Assembly (NCBI GenBank): GCA_024278275.1
Contig: JAJRTN010000032.1
Location: 1 to 64,000, forward strand
DNA length: 64,000 nucleotides
Direction of reading: 5' to 3'
Origin: Candidatus Hydrogenedentota bacterium
Lineage (GTDB): Bacteria > Hydrogenedentota > Hydrogenedentia > Hydrogenedentales > JAJRTN01
The notes beneath the pieces were generated by a model. That model was not told the DNA's origin. It saw only the letters and a list, made by a program, of their open reading frames with translations, and ran no database searches. The stretch's first letter is position 1; every line of letters begins with the position of its first letter. Below are positions 16,950 through 25,581 of the stretch, piece by piece. A program made the translations under genes and the position numbers.

Positions 16950-17188
16950 TTTTCGTTGGGTTATGGTAGCGTTCGGTATCGGCCAGGGAGCAGATGGACA
17001 TGAGCAACGGACAGCATAAAACATGGGGTATTACGTGGGGCGCGGTATGCCTTACCGCGGCCACGTGCCACCGTGTCCTTCCGTTGATGCGGGTGTCCAT
17101 CCCCGGGGCTGATCCATGAAGTAGTTGACGCCGAGTTCAAAGCGCGTTTTCGCCGCAGGGCCCCGAAAAGGACCTCCGGCGTTTTTTT
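16950..17188 (+). ncRNA. Candidate structured RNA ending at an intrinsic terminator
   Basis: A stem-loop (GTGG and CCAC outer arms, CGCGGTA with TACCGCG inner arms, 17035-17064) is followed about 90 bases later by a hairpin and T tract. No protein frame explains the terminator. I do not recognise an RNA family, and the 5' end is a guess. Confidence 0.3.
17151..17188 (+). terminator. Rho-independent terminator
   Basis: CGCCG and CGGCG arms with an inner AGG/CCT pairing (17151-17181) are followed by seven T (17182-17188). It is on the plus strand with no protein gene upstream, so it may end an RNA gene. Confidence 0.65.
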
Positions 17189-17352
17189 ATTCACCTGTCG
17201 TGCCGGAAACGAAAGGAATAAATCGATGATTACAGGCCACCGAAGCGCAGTTAAGCCATCTCCCGACAGTATCGGGGAGATGGATCATGATGACCCCCTG
17301 CGGGCGAGGCCGTGGAGGCGGCAGAAGACATGCAAGCGTTTCTTTCTACCCC

Positions 17353-17454
17353 TAACCCGGCTTGGCCGGAAGCGGGAATCGTCTCCACGGAGAACCGTGG
17401 TTCGAAGAGAGGGCAAACACGCATTCGTGAACATTTGTACGGAACTTCACGGCT
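17353..17454 (+). repeat. Composite repeat (modules B and F)
   Basis: Module B (17353-17409) runs from CCTAACCCGGC through AATCGTCTCC to GAGAACCGTGGTTCGAA. Module F (17421-17454) ends in TTTGTACGGAACTTCACGG. Module B recurs at 26860-26919 (inverted) and 30179-30230; module F recurs at 9944-9981. Confidence 0.7.
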
Positions 17455-17477
17455 AAAGGACTATGGAGGAACAGATA

Positions 17478-17900
17478 ATGGCCCGGTTCAATCCGGATTT
17501 CTGGGAAATCCCAATCGATGTTGCCGCCCTTGACCGCATTCCGGCGACACAAGGGCTTTATTACGAAAGTGAGGTGGATCGGGCGCGTCGCCACGCCCTC
17601 GCCGCCTTCTTTCGTGACGTCGGTCCCAAGGTGCGAGGGTTAATCGAAACGCACCTTACACGGCGTCAGCGGGAAGTGGTGCAATTATACTATTTTTACG
17701 GAAAAACGCAGGAAGACATTGCCGTTATCCTCGATCTCACCCAATCCACGGTGAGTCGTCACCTCCACGGTACGGTTCGGAACGGCAGGAGAGTGGGCGG
17801 AGCGATCCCGAAACTGCGCAAAGTGATTGATCGGACAACAGACCCGTTAATCACGCAGGCCCTGCACACACTGCAACGTCACTTCGCGCAAGCAGCCTGA
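17478..17900 (+). CDS. Stand-alone sigma-70 region 4-like HTH protein
   Basis: 140 residues. The C-terminal half (about 60-120) reads as a sigma region 4 helix-turn-helix: LTRRQREVVQLYYFYGKTQE, then DIAVILDLTQSTVSRHL. There is no region 2, so it cannot be a complete sigma factor. It may be a DNA-binding regulator, half of a split sigma factor, or a phage-type late activator. The ATG at 17478 has GGAGGA seven bases upstream; an in-frame ATG at 17463 overlaps that ribosome site and is less likely. It stands alone, with the OmpA gene and its own promoter downstream. Confidence 0.75.
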   Translation: MARFNPDFWEIPIDVAALDRIPATQGLYYESEVDRARRHALAAFFRDVGPKVRGLIETHLTRRQREVVQLYYFYGKTQEDIAVILDLTQSTVSRHLHGTVRNGRRVGGAIPKLRKVIDRTTDPLITQALHTLQRHFAQAA

Positions 17901-18056
17901 AGAATGGATGGCCCCGATGCCGCGGGAATCCACGGCCTCCGGAACACGGTCTAACCCATTGTGATACCTTGCTTGGCACCATGTCTTGTGGTAAGATGAC
18001 TGAGGTATTGAATGACAGGCAAGGACTGCGGATATTGGAATCCGCGGGGTAATTTC

Positions 18057-18086
18057 TTGACTCTCCCGGTGTCGTGTGGTTAGACT
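18057..18086 (+). promoter_or_regulatory. Sigma-70-like promoter for the OmpA gene
   Basis: TTGACT (18057-18062) and TAGACT (18081-18086) are spaced 18 bases apart and lie about 85 bases before the OmpA start. Together with the strong terminator at 18866 this defines a monocistronic unit. Confidence 0.55.
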
Positions 18087-18176
18087 GTGTATGGGAGCAC
18101 TAGGGAGAGTGGAAGGGTTTATGCCAAGGGTGACGCCCATCCGAGGTAACTGTTTAAGCGCAGAAGGAGAATGAAA

Positions 18177-18827
18177 ATGAGAAAGCTGATCGCGTTGGCC
18201 GTCGTGTTTGCCATGCTTGGGGTTTGCGGATCCGCGCAGGCAGCCAAGGTGTGGGACGACATGTCTTGGTGGGGCAACACGGGCGCGACGCCCGATCCGG
18301 TTGCCGACTCGAAGGGGCGTTCCGGGTACTGGTGGTGGCCCAAGGAACCGGCCTCCAACGCCGGTGACACGGAGCTCTGGGGAAACCGGGGCATTGTCTA
18401 CCATCTCTGGGAAAAGCCGGCCGAGGAGCCCGCTCCCCCCGCAGCGCCGCCGGCGAAGCCCGTGGCGGCGAAGCGCACGGTCATCCAGATGAACAACGTT
18501 TTGTTCGACTTCGACAGTGCCGTCCTGAAACCCGAGGGTAAGAAGGAAGTAAATCGTCTTGTTGCCGAGATGAAGAAGTATCCCAAAGACACGGTGACGG
18601 TTGTAGGGCATACCTGTAACGTGGGCACGGAGGCCTATAACATGGCCCTGGGGCAGCGCCGTTCCGATTCCGTGAAGGCCTACATGGTCGCCAACGGCAT
18701 CGCCGCTTCGCGTATCACCGCCATCAGCAAGGGCGAGTCCGAGCCTGCTGTTCCCAACATGGGCAAGAACAGCGAAAATAACAAGAAGAATCGCCGCGCT
18801 GAATTCACCATCGTCATGGGCAAATAA
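18177..18827 (+). CDS. OmpA-family outer membrane/peptidoglycan-associated protein
   Basis: 216 residues with a signal peptide ending in GSAQA. A Trp-rich linker (about 25-75) and a Pro/Ala segment lead to a C-terminal OmpA domain (about 100-215). The FDFDSAVLKPEGKKEV start, the RRSDSVKAYMV helix and the NRRAEF end are typical. In most OmpA domains the loop after strand 2 reads GHTD, where Asp grips diaminopimelate; here it is GHTC. No eight-stranded barrel precedes the domain, so it resembles small Pal/OmpA-like periplasmic proteins. ATG codons lie at 18171 and 18177; AAGGAG spacing favours the second. A promoter and terminator bracket it as a single gene. Confidence 0.88.
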   Translation: MRKLIALAVVFAMLGVCGSAQAAKVWDDMSWWGNTGATPDPVADSKGRSGYWWWPKEPASNAGDTELWGNRGIVYHLWEKPAEEPAPPAAPPAKPVAAKRTVIQMNNVLFDFDSAVLKPEGKKEVNRLVAEMKKYPKDTVTVVGHTCNVGTEAYNMALGQRRSDSVKAYMVANGIAASRITAISKGESEPAVPNMGKNSENNKKNRRAEFTIVMGK

Positions 18828-18865
18828 GCCTCTGGGCATTTGACAGCGGCTTTTGTTGATTTGCT

Positions 18866-18899
18866 GCCCCGGCGCGACCCGCGCCGGGGCACGTTTTTA
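18866..18899 (+). terminator. Strong terminator after the OmpA gene
   Basis: GCCCCGGCGCG (18866-18876) pairs perfectly with CGCGCCGGGGC (18880-18890) around ACC, followed by ACGTTTTTA. Confidence 0.9.
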
Positions 18900-18952
18900 T
18901 GAAGATGGGCTCCATGGGACGAACGGAACGATGGCATTCGCCGGGGCTTGCC

Positions 18953-19849
18953 ATGAACGGTGAAACGCTGCTTACTCCGCTGCTGGACCGTTTTCTTGAG
19001 ACGGTCGTCTTCGAGGTCGGGCTGGCCGAACACACCCTGTCCGCCTATGCCGCCGATCTGCGGCGGTACCTGGAGCACCTTGAGGCCCTTGGAATCGAAG
19101 ACGCCGGGGAGGTCGTGCGCGAGGATATCGTGGATCACCTTGGGGCGCTGTACGCGGCTGGCATGTCACCCCGATCATGTGCCCGTCACCTGAGCGCCAT
19201 CCGTCATTTTCACCGTCACCTCGCCGAAGAGGGCGTCACCCGGCAGAATCCCGCCGCGGATCTCGAATCGGTCCGCCTTCCCCGCTCCTTGCCCCACTTC
19301 CTCAGTGCGGAGGAGGTGGACCGCCTTCTCGACGCCCCCGATACGAGCACGGAGGAGGGCGTCCGCGATGCCGCCATTCTGGCCTTGTTCTACGCTTGCG
19401 GTCTGCGTATTTCCGAGTTGTGTGCCCTTCCCCTGCGCCACCTGTCCATCGAGGAAGGCGCGGTCCGCGTTCGCGGCAAAGGCGGCAAGGATCGCCTGGT
19501 GCCGCTGGGCCGCCGGGCCATCACGCGCTTACGCACCTGGCTGGCCCTGCGCGATTAGGGCGCCGTCTGCGACGACACGCTTTTTCTCACCCCGCGGGGC
19601 CGCCGCATGAGCCGCACACGGGTTTGGCAGGTGGTGAAGCGCTACGCCCGGGCCGCCAACATTCAACAGAATGTGACGCCCCACATGTTGCGCCATTCCT
19701 TCGCCACCCATCTCCTTGATCACGGGGCCGACCTCCGTGCTGTCCAGGAAATGCTGGGCCACGCCGATATCAGCACCACCCAGATTTATACGCACGTCAG
19801 TATCGAGCGCCAGACCGAGGCCCACAGGAAGTTCCATCCCCGCGCATAA
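18953..19849 (+). pseudogene. Xer-family tyrosine recombinase interrupted by in-frame TAG
   Basis: The frame encodes about 298 residues, the usual XerC/XerD length, but a TAG at 19556-19558 replaces codon 202. Before it are the core-binding domain and the catalytic Arg (ACGLRISEL, Arg152) and Lys (GKGGKDR). After it, still in the same frame, are the [12 protein letters not shown] His/Arg motif, LGHADIS and the catalytic Tyr region in TTQIYTHV. Everything else is intact, so the stop is recent, a sequencing error, or read through. ATG codons at 19607 or nearby cannot rescue the N-terminal half. The product would resolve chromosome dimers at dif, or serve an integrative element. The gene starts about 55 bases after the OmpA terminator. 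Confidence 0.85.
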
Positions 19850-19874
19850 GCAACAGCCAAAATGGCGCGCCCCC

Positions 19875-20924
19875 TTACGCCCTGCTGAAGGCGGAAAGCA
19901 GGCGCCAGGCGCATTGTTCCCATGTATGGTCGGCGATGGCCTGCCGCCCCTGATGGGTGCGGGCGCGTCGCTCGGCGTCCTTCTCTTCCAGGGTGCGGTG
20001 GATGGCGTGGAGCAGCGAAGAGGGGCTGTCCGGGTTGTAATAAAAAGGCGTGGCGTGGGCGAATTCGGGGATGGCGCCGGATTTTGGCGCTACCACGGGA
20101 GCGCGTGAGCGAAGGGCTTCCATCACGGGCAGGGCGCAACCGTCGTTCTTACATGGGTAGACAAAAACGGCGGCATGTTGATAGAGACCGGCGAGTTGGG
20201 GGTCGGGCAGGCGTTCGATTCGGATGGCGCGCTCGCCCCAGCATGGCGGTTCGCCCTGGCATCCCGGTCCCACCACGGCGACATTGCAACCCGCATCCTT
20301 CATCAATTGCTCCATGGCCGGGATCACGACAGGTAAACTGTCTTTGGCCAAGGCGTCGATATAGAGTACCAGGCAGGGTTCCTCCACGAGTGAAGGAGCG
20401 GCTTTCTCGAAAATTAAGTCCACGCCCGGCGGCGCCACCATCACCCGGTCGAGAGGCGTTTCCAGGAGATCCAGGCACCGGTGGCGCAGGTACTCGGAGG
20501 ACACGATAAGGCCCCGCACCGATGCGCAGGCTTTCCGTATATGCTTGAGCACGGATGCCTGTCCGCGCACCCTTCGCTCTCCACGTTCCAGGCCGGCCAG
20601 GTCAAGGGCATAGAGGAACTGGGGTACACTTCGATGGGCGACGGGCGCGGTCAAAGGGCTTAAAAGGTAATCGACGGGGTGTTTCTTGAGGGCGTGGTCC
20701 AATGCGGCCCCGCGCCGCATGGGGAGGAGTCGGGGATGGACTTCATCCAGGGGGAACCGGGTGCAACCTTCGTAGAGGTGATGGTTTTGAGCGTGCGTGT
20801 AGACGACGAACCGGGTGTCGTCCTGGAGAACCCGGCAGGCCCGCAGCACCCGCACCATGTACCGTTCCCAATGCCCCGCGTAGCCGTGGGGCGGCCCCGC
20901 CGGCGTGTTGACTCCGATCCGCAT
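19875..20924 (-). CDS. GT4-type glycosyltransferase
   Basis: 349 residues with the GT-B fold layout: an N-terminal acceptor domain, then a nucleotide-sugar domain with VVGPGCQGE and RIERLPDPQLAGLYQHA. NDGCALPVMEAL follows, with the Glu-containing loop typical of family 4 transferases. There is no membrane segment, so it is cytosolic or peripheral. Donor and acceptor cannot be read. The gene follows the small APS-kinase-like gene by 12 bases on the same strand and may share a transcript with it. No other polysaccharide cluster genes are adjacent. Confidence 0.85.
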   Translation of the reverse strand: MRIGVNTPAGPPHGYAGHWERYMVRVLRACRVLQDDTRFVVYTHAQNHHLYEGCTRFPLDEVHPRLLPMRRGAALDHALKKHPVDYLLSPLTAPVAHRSVPQFLYALDLAGLERGERRVRGQASVLKHIRKACASVRGLIVSSEYLRHRCLDLLETPLDRVMVAPPGVDLIFEKAAPSLVEEPCLVLYIDALAKDSLPVVIPAMEQLMKDAGCNVAVVGPGCQGEPPCWGERAIRIERLPDPQLAGLYQHAAVFVYPCKNDGCALPVMEALRSRAPVVAPKSGAIPEFAHATPFYYNPDSPSSLLHAIHRTLEEKDAERRARTHQGRQAIADHTWEQCAWRLLSAFSRA

Positions 20925-20936
20925 ATCCCCCGGCCG

Positions 20937-21248
20937 CTATTCGATATAGCCCAAACGACGCAAGCGGTCGGTTATCTCCGCCTCTTCCTCGGCGGAAACA
21001 CCCGTGCTGTCCAGCTTAATCCAGCCCCGTTCCTCCAGTACGTCCAGGATTTTCTCGGCGGCGAACTCCGGGGGATCGTTGGCGTCGATCTCGTAGTTGA
21101 GCTCCTCTTGTGAAACAGCATCAATGAGCCGCAGGCCGCCATGGTCGGGTTCGACCTTGTGGCCCAACTCATTAAGACGCAAGGCCAGGGCGGCAACGGT
21201 CTTCTCGACCCCGGCCCCGGTGAGGCGAATGGTGTGTCCCAAAGACAT
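20937..21248 (-). CDS. Small degenerate APS-kinase-like protein
   Basis: 103 residues. The N terminus TIRLTGAGVEKTVAALALRL has the shape of a P-loop strand-loop-helix, but the loop reads GAGVEKT instead of GxxGxGKS/T. The later segment PPEFAAEKILDVLEERGWI resembles the C-terminal end of APS kinases. The catalytic middle is absent, so it cannot be an active kinase; a binding or regulatory role, or decay of a duplicate of the neighbouring cysC, are possible. GGAAAGGAAGG precedes the ATG. A repeat-bearing gap separates it from cysC. The family assignment is by resemblance only. Confidence 0.6.
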   Translation of the reverse strand: MSLGHTIRLTGAGVEKTVAALALRLNELGHKVEPDHGGLRLIDAVSQEELNYEIDANDPPEFAAEKILDVLEERGWIKLDSTGVSAEEEAEITDRLRRLGYIE

Positions 21249-21302
21249 GGTACCTTCCTTTCCAGAAAAGCCGCGGAGGACGGCATGGGTTTCAGGGGCA
21301 TG

Positions 21303-21338
21303 TGCGAAATTGAGGATCTTTTCTCGTGCCATCCGCAG
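21303..21338 (+). repeat. Dispersed intergenic repeat, module E
   Basis: TGCGAAATTGAGGATC followed by TTTTCTCGTGCCATCCGC, a diverged copy located upstream of the small APS-kinase-like gene. Confidence 0.55.
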
Positions 21339-21526
21339 GGCCGTGTTCGGCCCCGGTTTCTTGTATGTTGCGGCTATGAGAGCCGGAACATACAGGAGCA
21401 TGTGGCGGTCCCGCTGGGGATTGTCTTTTCGCGAATGGCACCTCTACGGCCTGCATTCGAACAAGGCCCATACGATAAAAGAACAGGCACCTCCGTGGCA
21501 AATCGACGGGGAGCACCTGCGGAAAT

Positions 21527-21554
21527 CCCCTCCCCCGCCGGAGTGGGGGAGGGG
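21527..21554. repeat. Ten-bp GC hairpin after cysC
   Basis: CCCCTCCCCC (21527-21536) pairs perfectly with GGGGGAGGGG (21545-21554) around an eight-base loop. It lies 27 bases after the cysC stop on the transcribed side. It lacks a clear T tract. Confidence 0.65.
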
Positions 21555-21580
21555 ACATTTTCTCGCTGGAAAAGACGGGA

Positions 21581-22189
21581 TCAGGAAAGGATACCGCGTT
21601 CCTTGAGCGCGTCAATAACGGTCTGAACACACGCTTCAAGGGGCGCCTTACCCGTGTCAACGACAATCTCGGCGTTAAGCGGTTCTTCATATGGCGCGGA
21701 AATGCCGGTAAATTCGGGGATCTCACCGGCGCGGGCCTTCTTGTACAGCCCCTTGGGGTCGCGTTCCTCGCAAACCGCCAGATCGGCCTTCACATAGACC
21801 TCGATGAAGCTCTCGGGCAGCAAGGCGCGGGCCTGGTCGCGGTCGGCGCGGTAAGGCGAGATAAAGGCCGTCGAGGTGATAATACCGGCATCGGCAAAGA
21901 GCTTGGCCACTTCGCCAATGCGGCGGATGTTCTCGGTCCGGTCTTCGGGAGAAAAGCCCAGGTTTTTATTCAGACCATGGCGGATGTTGTCACCATCAAG
22001 AACATAGGTGCGACAACCCATCTCGAAGAGGGCCGTGGAAACCGCTTGGGCCAGGGTGGACTTGCCGTAACCGGAAAGGCCCGTGTACCACAGAACGCAT
22101 GACTTATGCCCATTCTGCTTTTCCCGGTCTTCGCGATTCACTTCGTGATCATGCCAGGTGATATTGGTGCTTTTGGACTCGTCGGACAT
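21581..22189 (-). CDS. cysC: Adenylylsulfate (APS) kinase
   Basis: 202 residues. It phosphorylates APS to PAPS with ATP, the second activation step of sulfate. The P-loop GLSGYGKST is at 37-45, with Tyr where most have Ser. [16 protein letters not shown] binds [15 protein letters not shown] follows, and [12 protein letters not shown] is the lid. GAGGAG before the ATG at 22189 fixes the start. ATP sulfurylase genes are not in the window. Expected to be cytosolic. A truncated-looking relative lies downstream on the same strand. Confidence 0.95.
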   Translation of the reverse strand: MSDESKSTNITWHDHEVNREDREKQNGHKSCVLWYTGLSGYGKSTLAQAVSTALFEMGCRTYVLDGDNIRHGLNKNLGFSPEDRTENIRRIGEVAKLFADAGIITSTAFISPYRADRDQARALLPESFIEVYVKADLAVCEERDPKGLYKKARAGEIPEFTGISAPYEEPLNAEIVVDTGKAPLEACVQTVIDALKERGILS

Positions 22190-23162
22190 GTTTCGCTCCT
22201 CAAAAATGGGCTTGGGTGGAAAAAGTGTGCAAAGAAAGGCGAGTATAGCACTTGAATGACGGGCCACGCCACCTGGAGTTTCCCATTGCATGTCCCCAGC
22301 GCATTCTTGGGGGCCGGGCACGGCCCCATGGATGGCGCGAAACGTAAAAAGAGAGGCGAGTGCAGGCAGCGGGGGTAACTGCGTAATCTGCACTCGCCGG
22401 TGGCGGGAACCAGTCATTGCTGACTGATATCCGCGGTCTGGCCAGGGGGAATGACCTCTGCCGCGGACATTAATGTAAACCTGCCGTTGCTTCCATTTAT
22501 TCCTGCCAAGGCCATTTTTTCAAATCTTTTACGTCAAACTGTTATACCAGGCCCCCGTGGGAGTGCCTCAACCATTCATATATTCCGATTTTATTATTAT
22601 TCATAGCCTATGGCGCAAAAAGAAGGGACTTCCGGTCAGTGTCCGTTACGAAAAGGTGATTTCCAGTGAGACCTCCGCTCGATCCCGGGCACTACCGTGT
22701 TTCTCACAAACGATTCGCCACCGCCACGTTTGGTACCTTTTTATCGCCCGGTCGGGTACGGGAAATGCCTTGGGTAAACCCCCTGAAAGGGGCATCCCGA
22801 CAGGCCCATGACGTATTCACGTCATGGGGCGGGGAGGGTGAAACACGCTCTATTCGAAAGAGCCACTTTATTGAGCCGCAACCTATCGGACCATGTGGGA
22901 GACTCACTGAAAATCGGTTTTCGCAAATGGCATCGGTTAGCATCCCGTGACGCAAACAGGTATATTCTTAGACGATGTATGGGGCGTTTTGTTCCGCGTG
23001 TCAAAGGTCGCGAAGCGCCGGTGCGAGCATTTCCAGGTAACCGCAAGAACAAAGGCGGCAGGTTGCCGGCAAAGGGCTATCCGTGCATGGGCCAGGCGGC
23101 GGGCCAACCCGCCCCGGGTTGACCCGCGAGTCGATGTGTATGGGAAGACGAGGATGTGTGGC
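22190..23162. other. Long intergenic region
   Basis: Nearly 1 kb without a supported gene between divergent cysC and the HEAT-repeat gene. It holds an AT-rich block (22490-22620), a perfect 10-bp hairpin with a 4-base loop (CCCATGACGT and ACGTCATGGG, 22805-22828) and a CATCCCGTGACG...CAAACAGG segment near 22940 that is echoed around 26935. Small open frames here have no ribosome sites. Confidence 0.5.
22805..22828. repeat. Ten-bp perfect hairpin in the cysC/HEAT gap
   Basis: CCCATGACGT and ACGTCATGGG flank an ATTC loop. The symmetry suits an operator or a small RNA hairpin; no flanking T tract is seen. Confidence 0.55.
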
Positions 23163-24371
23163 ATGTTGTGCAGGACCATGGATCGATGGCGCGTGGTTTG
23201 CGTGGGACTGTTGATCCTCCTCGGCGCGACTTGGGCGGGCCGGGGCGACGAATCGCCCGGGGAAACCGTGGACACGGCGGTTCCCGGCGCGGCAAGGGAC
23301 GATGCCGAATCCACAAAGGCGACGTGTGAACCCGAGCCGGTTTCAGCGGTCACGGAAGCGGCGTCGTGGATACAGGATGACCTGCGGCGGAGTTTGAACA
23401 GGGCCGCGCTGCTTTGCGAGCGGTTCGTGCCGGCCTGGCCCTCGCCACGTTTCGAGCGCATCGATGCGAAGCCGCTCCTGGAGGGGGGGAGGGGCGTCCT
23501 GCATGGTATGCAGCGCGCGCGGGATCCCGCCATTCGCATGCGGGCCATGGAGGCGCTGGGCGAGACGGGCGGTCCCGACGACTTGGATGTTTGTCTTGCC
23601 TCCCTGGCCGACCCCGTGGCCGCGGTTCGGCGAACCGCGGCCGAAGCCGTGGCCAGGCTCTGTCAGCGCCCGGGAAATTCGCACCTGGCGGAGCAGCTCC
23701 TGATGCGCGTTTTCCACGTTTTTTCGCAGTGGGATATTCAACGGCGAAGCGCTTTTGATGCCGCGCTGCCCCAATGGGCGTCCGTATTGTGTGCGTCCGC
23801 CCGGCACGCCCTTGAATCAGACGAAACGAAGGCCGGGGACCGGGCCGTTGCCGCCTATTGCCTGGGCCGGATGGGATGTCTTGAAGCGTCCGCGGTCTTG
23901 GCGACCTTCGCCCGAAACGAGGATAAGAAACTGGCCCGCGAAGCGGCCAGGGCCCTCTACCGCTTGAGGGCCCCCGAATCCACGCGGACTTGGGTGGACC
24001 TGGTTCGCGAGACGGATCCCATGGTTCAGCGCATTGCCGTGCAGGCCCTGGCGGCGCAAGGTGATTCCGTTGCCCTGTCGGCCCTCACGTCGATAGCCAT
24101 GGGGGAAGGAGAACTCCCGGGTACCGTGCAGATTCTGGCCACCAACGCACTGGCTGCCTGGCCCCGGGAAGCCGCCGTGCCCGCGCTGCTGCGGGCCCTG
24201 TACCGCAATCCCACGGTCCGCCGCTATGCCGGCGCGCGACTGCGGGCCATTACCGGCCTGAACATGGGCGACATGCCCGAAGAGTGGCGGGCCTGGTACG
24301 AAACCGGTAAACTGCCCGCGGGTGTTTCGCCGCCCCGGCGGGGTGGCCAAGTGCGCATCGAGGCCATGTAA
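23163..24371 (+). CDS. HEAT-repeat protein with N-terminal membrane anchor
   Basis: 402 residues. A hydrophobic stretch (VVCVGLLILLGATWAG) at the N terminus is a signal peptide or anchor, so the body should be periplasmic. Residues about 95-380 consist of helical pairs of HEAT type, for example AIRMRAMEALGETGGPDDL and AVRRTAAEAVARL. Such solenoids act as protein scaffolds; no partner can be named. The ATG at 23163 has GAGGA eight bases upstream; other in-frame ATGs at 23154 and 23178 have poorer spacing. It precedes dprA by 64 bases on the same strand, but a shared function is not obvious. Confidence 0.75.
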   Translation: MLCRTMDRWRVVCVGLLILLGATWAGRGDESPGETVDTAVPGAARDDAESTKATCEPEPVSAVTEAASWIQDDLRRSLNRAALLCERFVPAWPSPRFERIDAKPLLEGGRGVLHGMQRARDPAIRMRAMEALGETGGPDDLDVCLASLADPVAAVRRTAAEAVARLCQRPGNSHLAEQLLMRVFHVFSQWDIQRRSAFDAALPQWASVLCASARHALESDETKAGDRAVAAYCLGRMGCLEASAVLATFARNEDKKLAREAARALYRLRAPESTRTWVDLVRETDPMVQRIAVQALAAQGDSVALSALTSIAMGEGELPGTVQILATNALAAWPREAAVPALLRALYRNPTVRRYAGARLRAITGLNMGDMPEEWRAWYETGKLPAGVSPPRRGGQVRIEAM

Positions 24372-24435
24372 CCATGTTCTTTTCTCCGAAACATCGGCGT
24401 TCGCAATACGTCATCGGCTACGGGGAGTTCCCACC

Positions 24436-25581
24436 ATGACACTCAATGAAAATCAGCGCGATTGGCTCGTATTAACCCTGATACCCGGCGTGGGAACCAC
24501 CCTTTTCATCCGCCTGCTGGCACGCTTTGGAACACCGACCAGCGTGCTTCACGCGTCGGAGGGGGAATTGCGCGAGGTGGTCGGCCCCAAGCTGGCCAAT
24601 CGCATCCGCCATTATGGCGATGTGGCGGACGTTGACGGACAAATCCGCGCCATGGAGCAATATGACGCCCACCCGATCATCATGGACGATCCCGCCTATC
24701 CCCCCCGGTTGGCGGAGGTCTACGACCCGCCCCTGGTGCTTTTCGTGCGGGGCGAACTGCACGAGGCCGACCAGTACAGCATCGCCATCGTGGGCACGCG
24801 AAAGGCCGGCGCCTATGGCCTGCGCATGGCCGAACGGCTCGCGGGGGACCTGGCGGCGCGGGGCATCACGGTGGTCAGCGGTATGGCGACCGGCGTGGAC
24901 GCCGCGGCCCATCGGGGCGCCCTGGACGCGGGGGGACGCTCGCTGGCCGTACTCGGGTGCGGCGTGGACATCGTGTATCCCTCCGAAAACGCGGACCTCA
25001 TGCACCGGCTGATTCAACATGGCGCGGTGCTTTCCGCCTTCCCCATGGGGGTGAAGCCTTCCAAGGGTCATTTTCCCTTCCGAAACCGCATCATCAGCGG
25101 CCTGTGCCTCGGGACGCTTGTCATCGAAGCGCCACCGGGGAGCGGCGCCCTCATCACGGCCCGCGCCGCGGCGGAACAGGGCCGCGAGGTCTTCGCCCTG
25201 CCGGGCCAGGTGGGCAATCGAAACAGCCGGGGGCCCCACGCGCTCATCCGGGAAGGGGCCAAACTGGTCGAAACGGTGGACGACATCCTGGTGGAGCTGG
25301 AACTCCCCGCCGACGCGCGGCAAGCGCCGCCGCCGAAAACGGAACAAACCGCGAGCGCCCCGGAAGTCGCCCGGCAACCGGTCCCGCCCGCGCCACCGAA
25401 ACTTAACGTAAGCGAGGTGGAGAAAGACGTATTGTCCATGTTGAGTCCCGAGGGTTCTTTCGTGGATGAAATCGCCCTGGCCTGCCGGATTTCCGTGTCG
25501 GAAGCCCTGAGTTCGCTCACCATGCTGGAGTTGAAAGGCCTGGTGAAGCAGTTCAGCGGCAAACGGTTCGCGCCCCGATGA
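24436..25581 (+). CDS. dprA: DNA processing protein DprA
   Basis: 381 residues. DprA binds incoming single-stranded DNA and loads RecA during transformation. The N terminus has a helix-hairpin-helix region (LIPGVGTTLFIRLLARFGTP). The Rossmann core carries SIAIVGTRKAGAYGLRMA, VVSGMATGVDAAAHRGAL, and FPFRNRIISGL followed by SGALITARAAAEQGR. A Pro-rich linker (about 295-320) leads to a C-terminal winged helix (about 330-381) found in many members. The ATG has GGGGAG upstream. Its stop overlaps the lpxK start by four bases, so they are translationally coupled. ComEC at 37388 fits the same pathway. Confidence 0.95.
   Translation: MTLNENQRDWLVLTLIPGVGTTLFIRLLARFGTPTSVLHASEGELREVVGPKLANRIRHYGDVADVDGQIRAMEQYDAHPIIMDDPAYPPRLAEVYDPPLVLFVRGELHEADQYSIAIVGTRKAGAYGLRMAERLAGDLAARGITVVSGMATGVDAAAHRGALDAGGRSLAVLGCGVDIVYPSENADLMHRLIQHGAVLSAFPMGVKPSKGHFPFRNRIISGLCLGTLVIEAPPGSGALITARAAAEQGREVFALPGQVGNRNSRGPHALIREGAKLVETVDDILVELELPADARQAPPPKTEQTASAPEVARQPVPPAPPKLNVSEVEKDVLSMLSPEGSFVDEIALACRISVSEALSSLTMLELKGLVKQFSGKRFAPR

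Larger units (their letters stand above)
16477..17477. other. Long intergenic region with promoter, hairpins, terminator and repeats
   Basis: About 0.9 kb without a supported protein gene. From left to right it holds a minus-strand promoter for the kinase gene (16618-16646), an AT-rich block (16600-16690), a strong stem-loop (17035-17064), an intrinsic terminator (17151-17188), a hairpin with CCATCTCCCGA and TCGGGGAGATGG arms (17256-17283) and a composite repeat (17353-17454). The stem-loop and terminator together suggest a plus-strand non-coding RNA. Confidence 0.5.
21249..21580. other. Gap with repeat and GC palindrome
   Basis: Module E repeat at 21303-21338 and a 10-bp perfect palindromic hairpin at 21527-21554 (CCCCTCCCCC with GGGGGAGGGG) just after the cysC stop codon. 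The hairpin may act as a terminator or transcript stabiliser. No gene is seen. Confidence 0.6.

Noticed and set aside
16665-17003. 112-codon frame upstream of the orphan terminator
   Set aside because: No ribosome site, no domain, and composition near random; the region looks more like RNA.
17226-17456. 76-codon frame with a fair ribosome site (AAAGGA)
   Set aside because: Its second half is the dispersed module B/F repeat and a hairpin lies in its first half; no protein character.
22557-22950. Small plus-strand frames in the cysC/HEAT gap
   Set aside because: No ribosome sites or resemblance to known proteins; the stretch also has a perfect hairpin.
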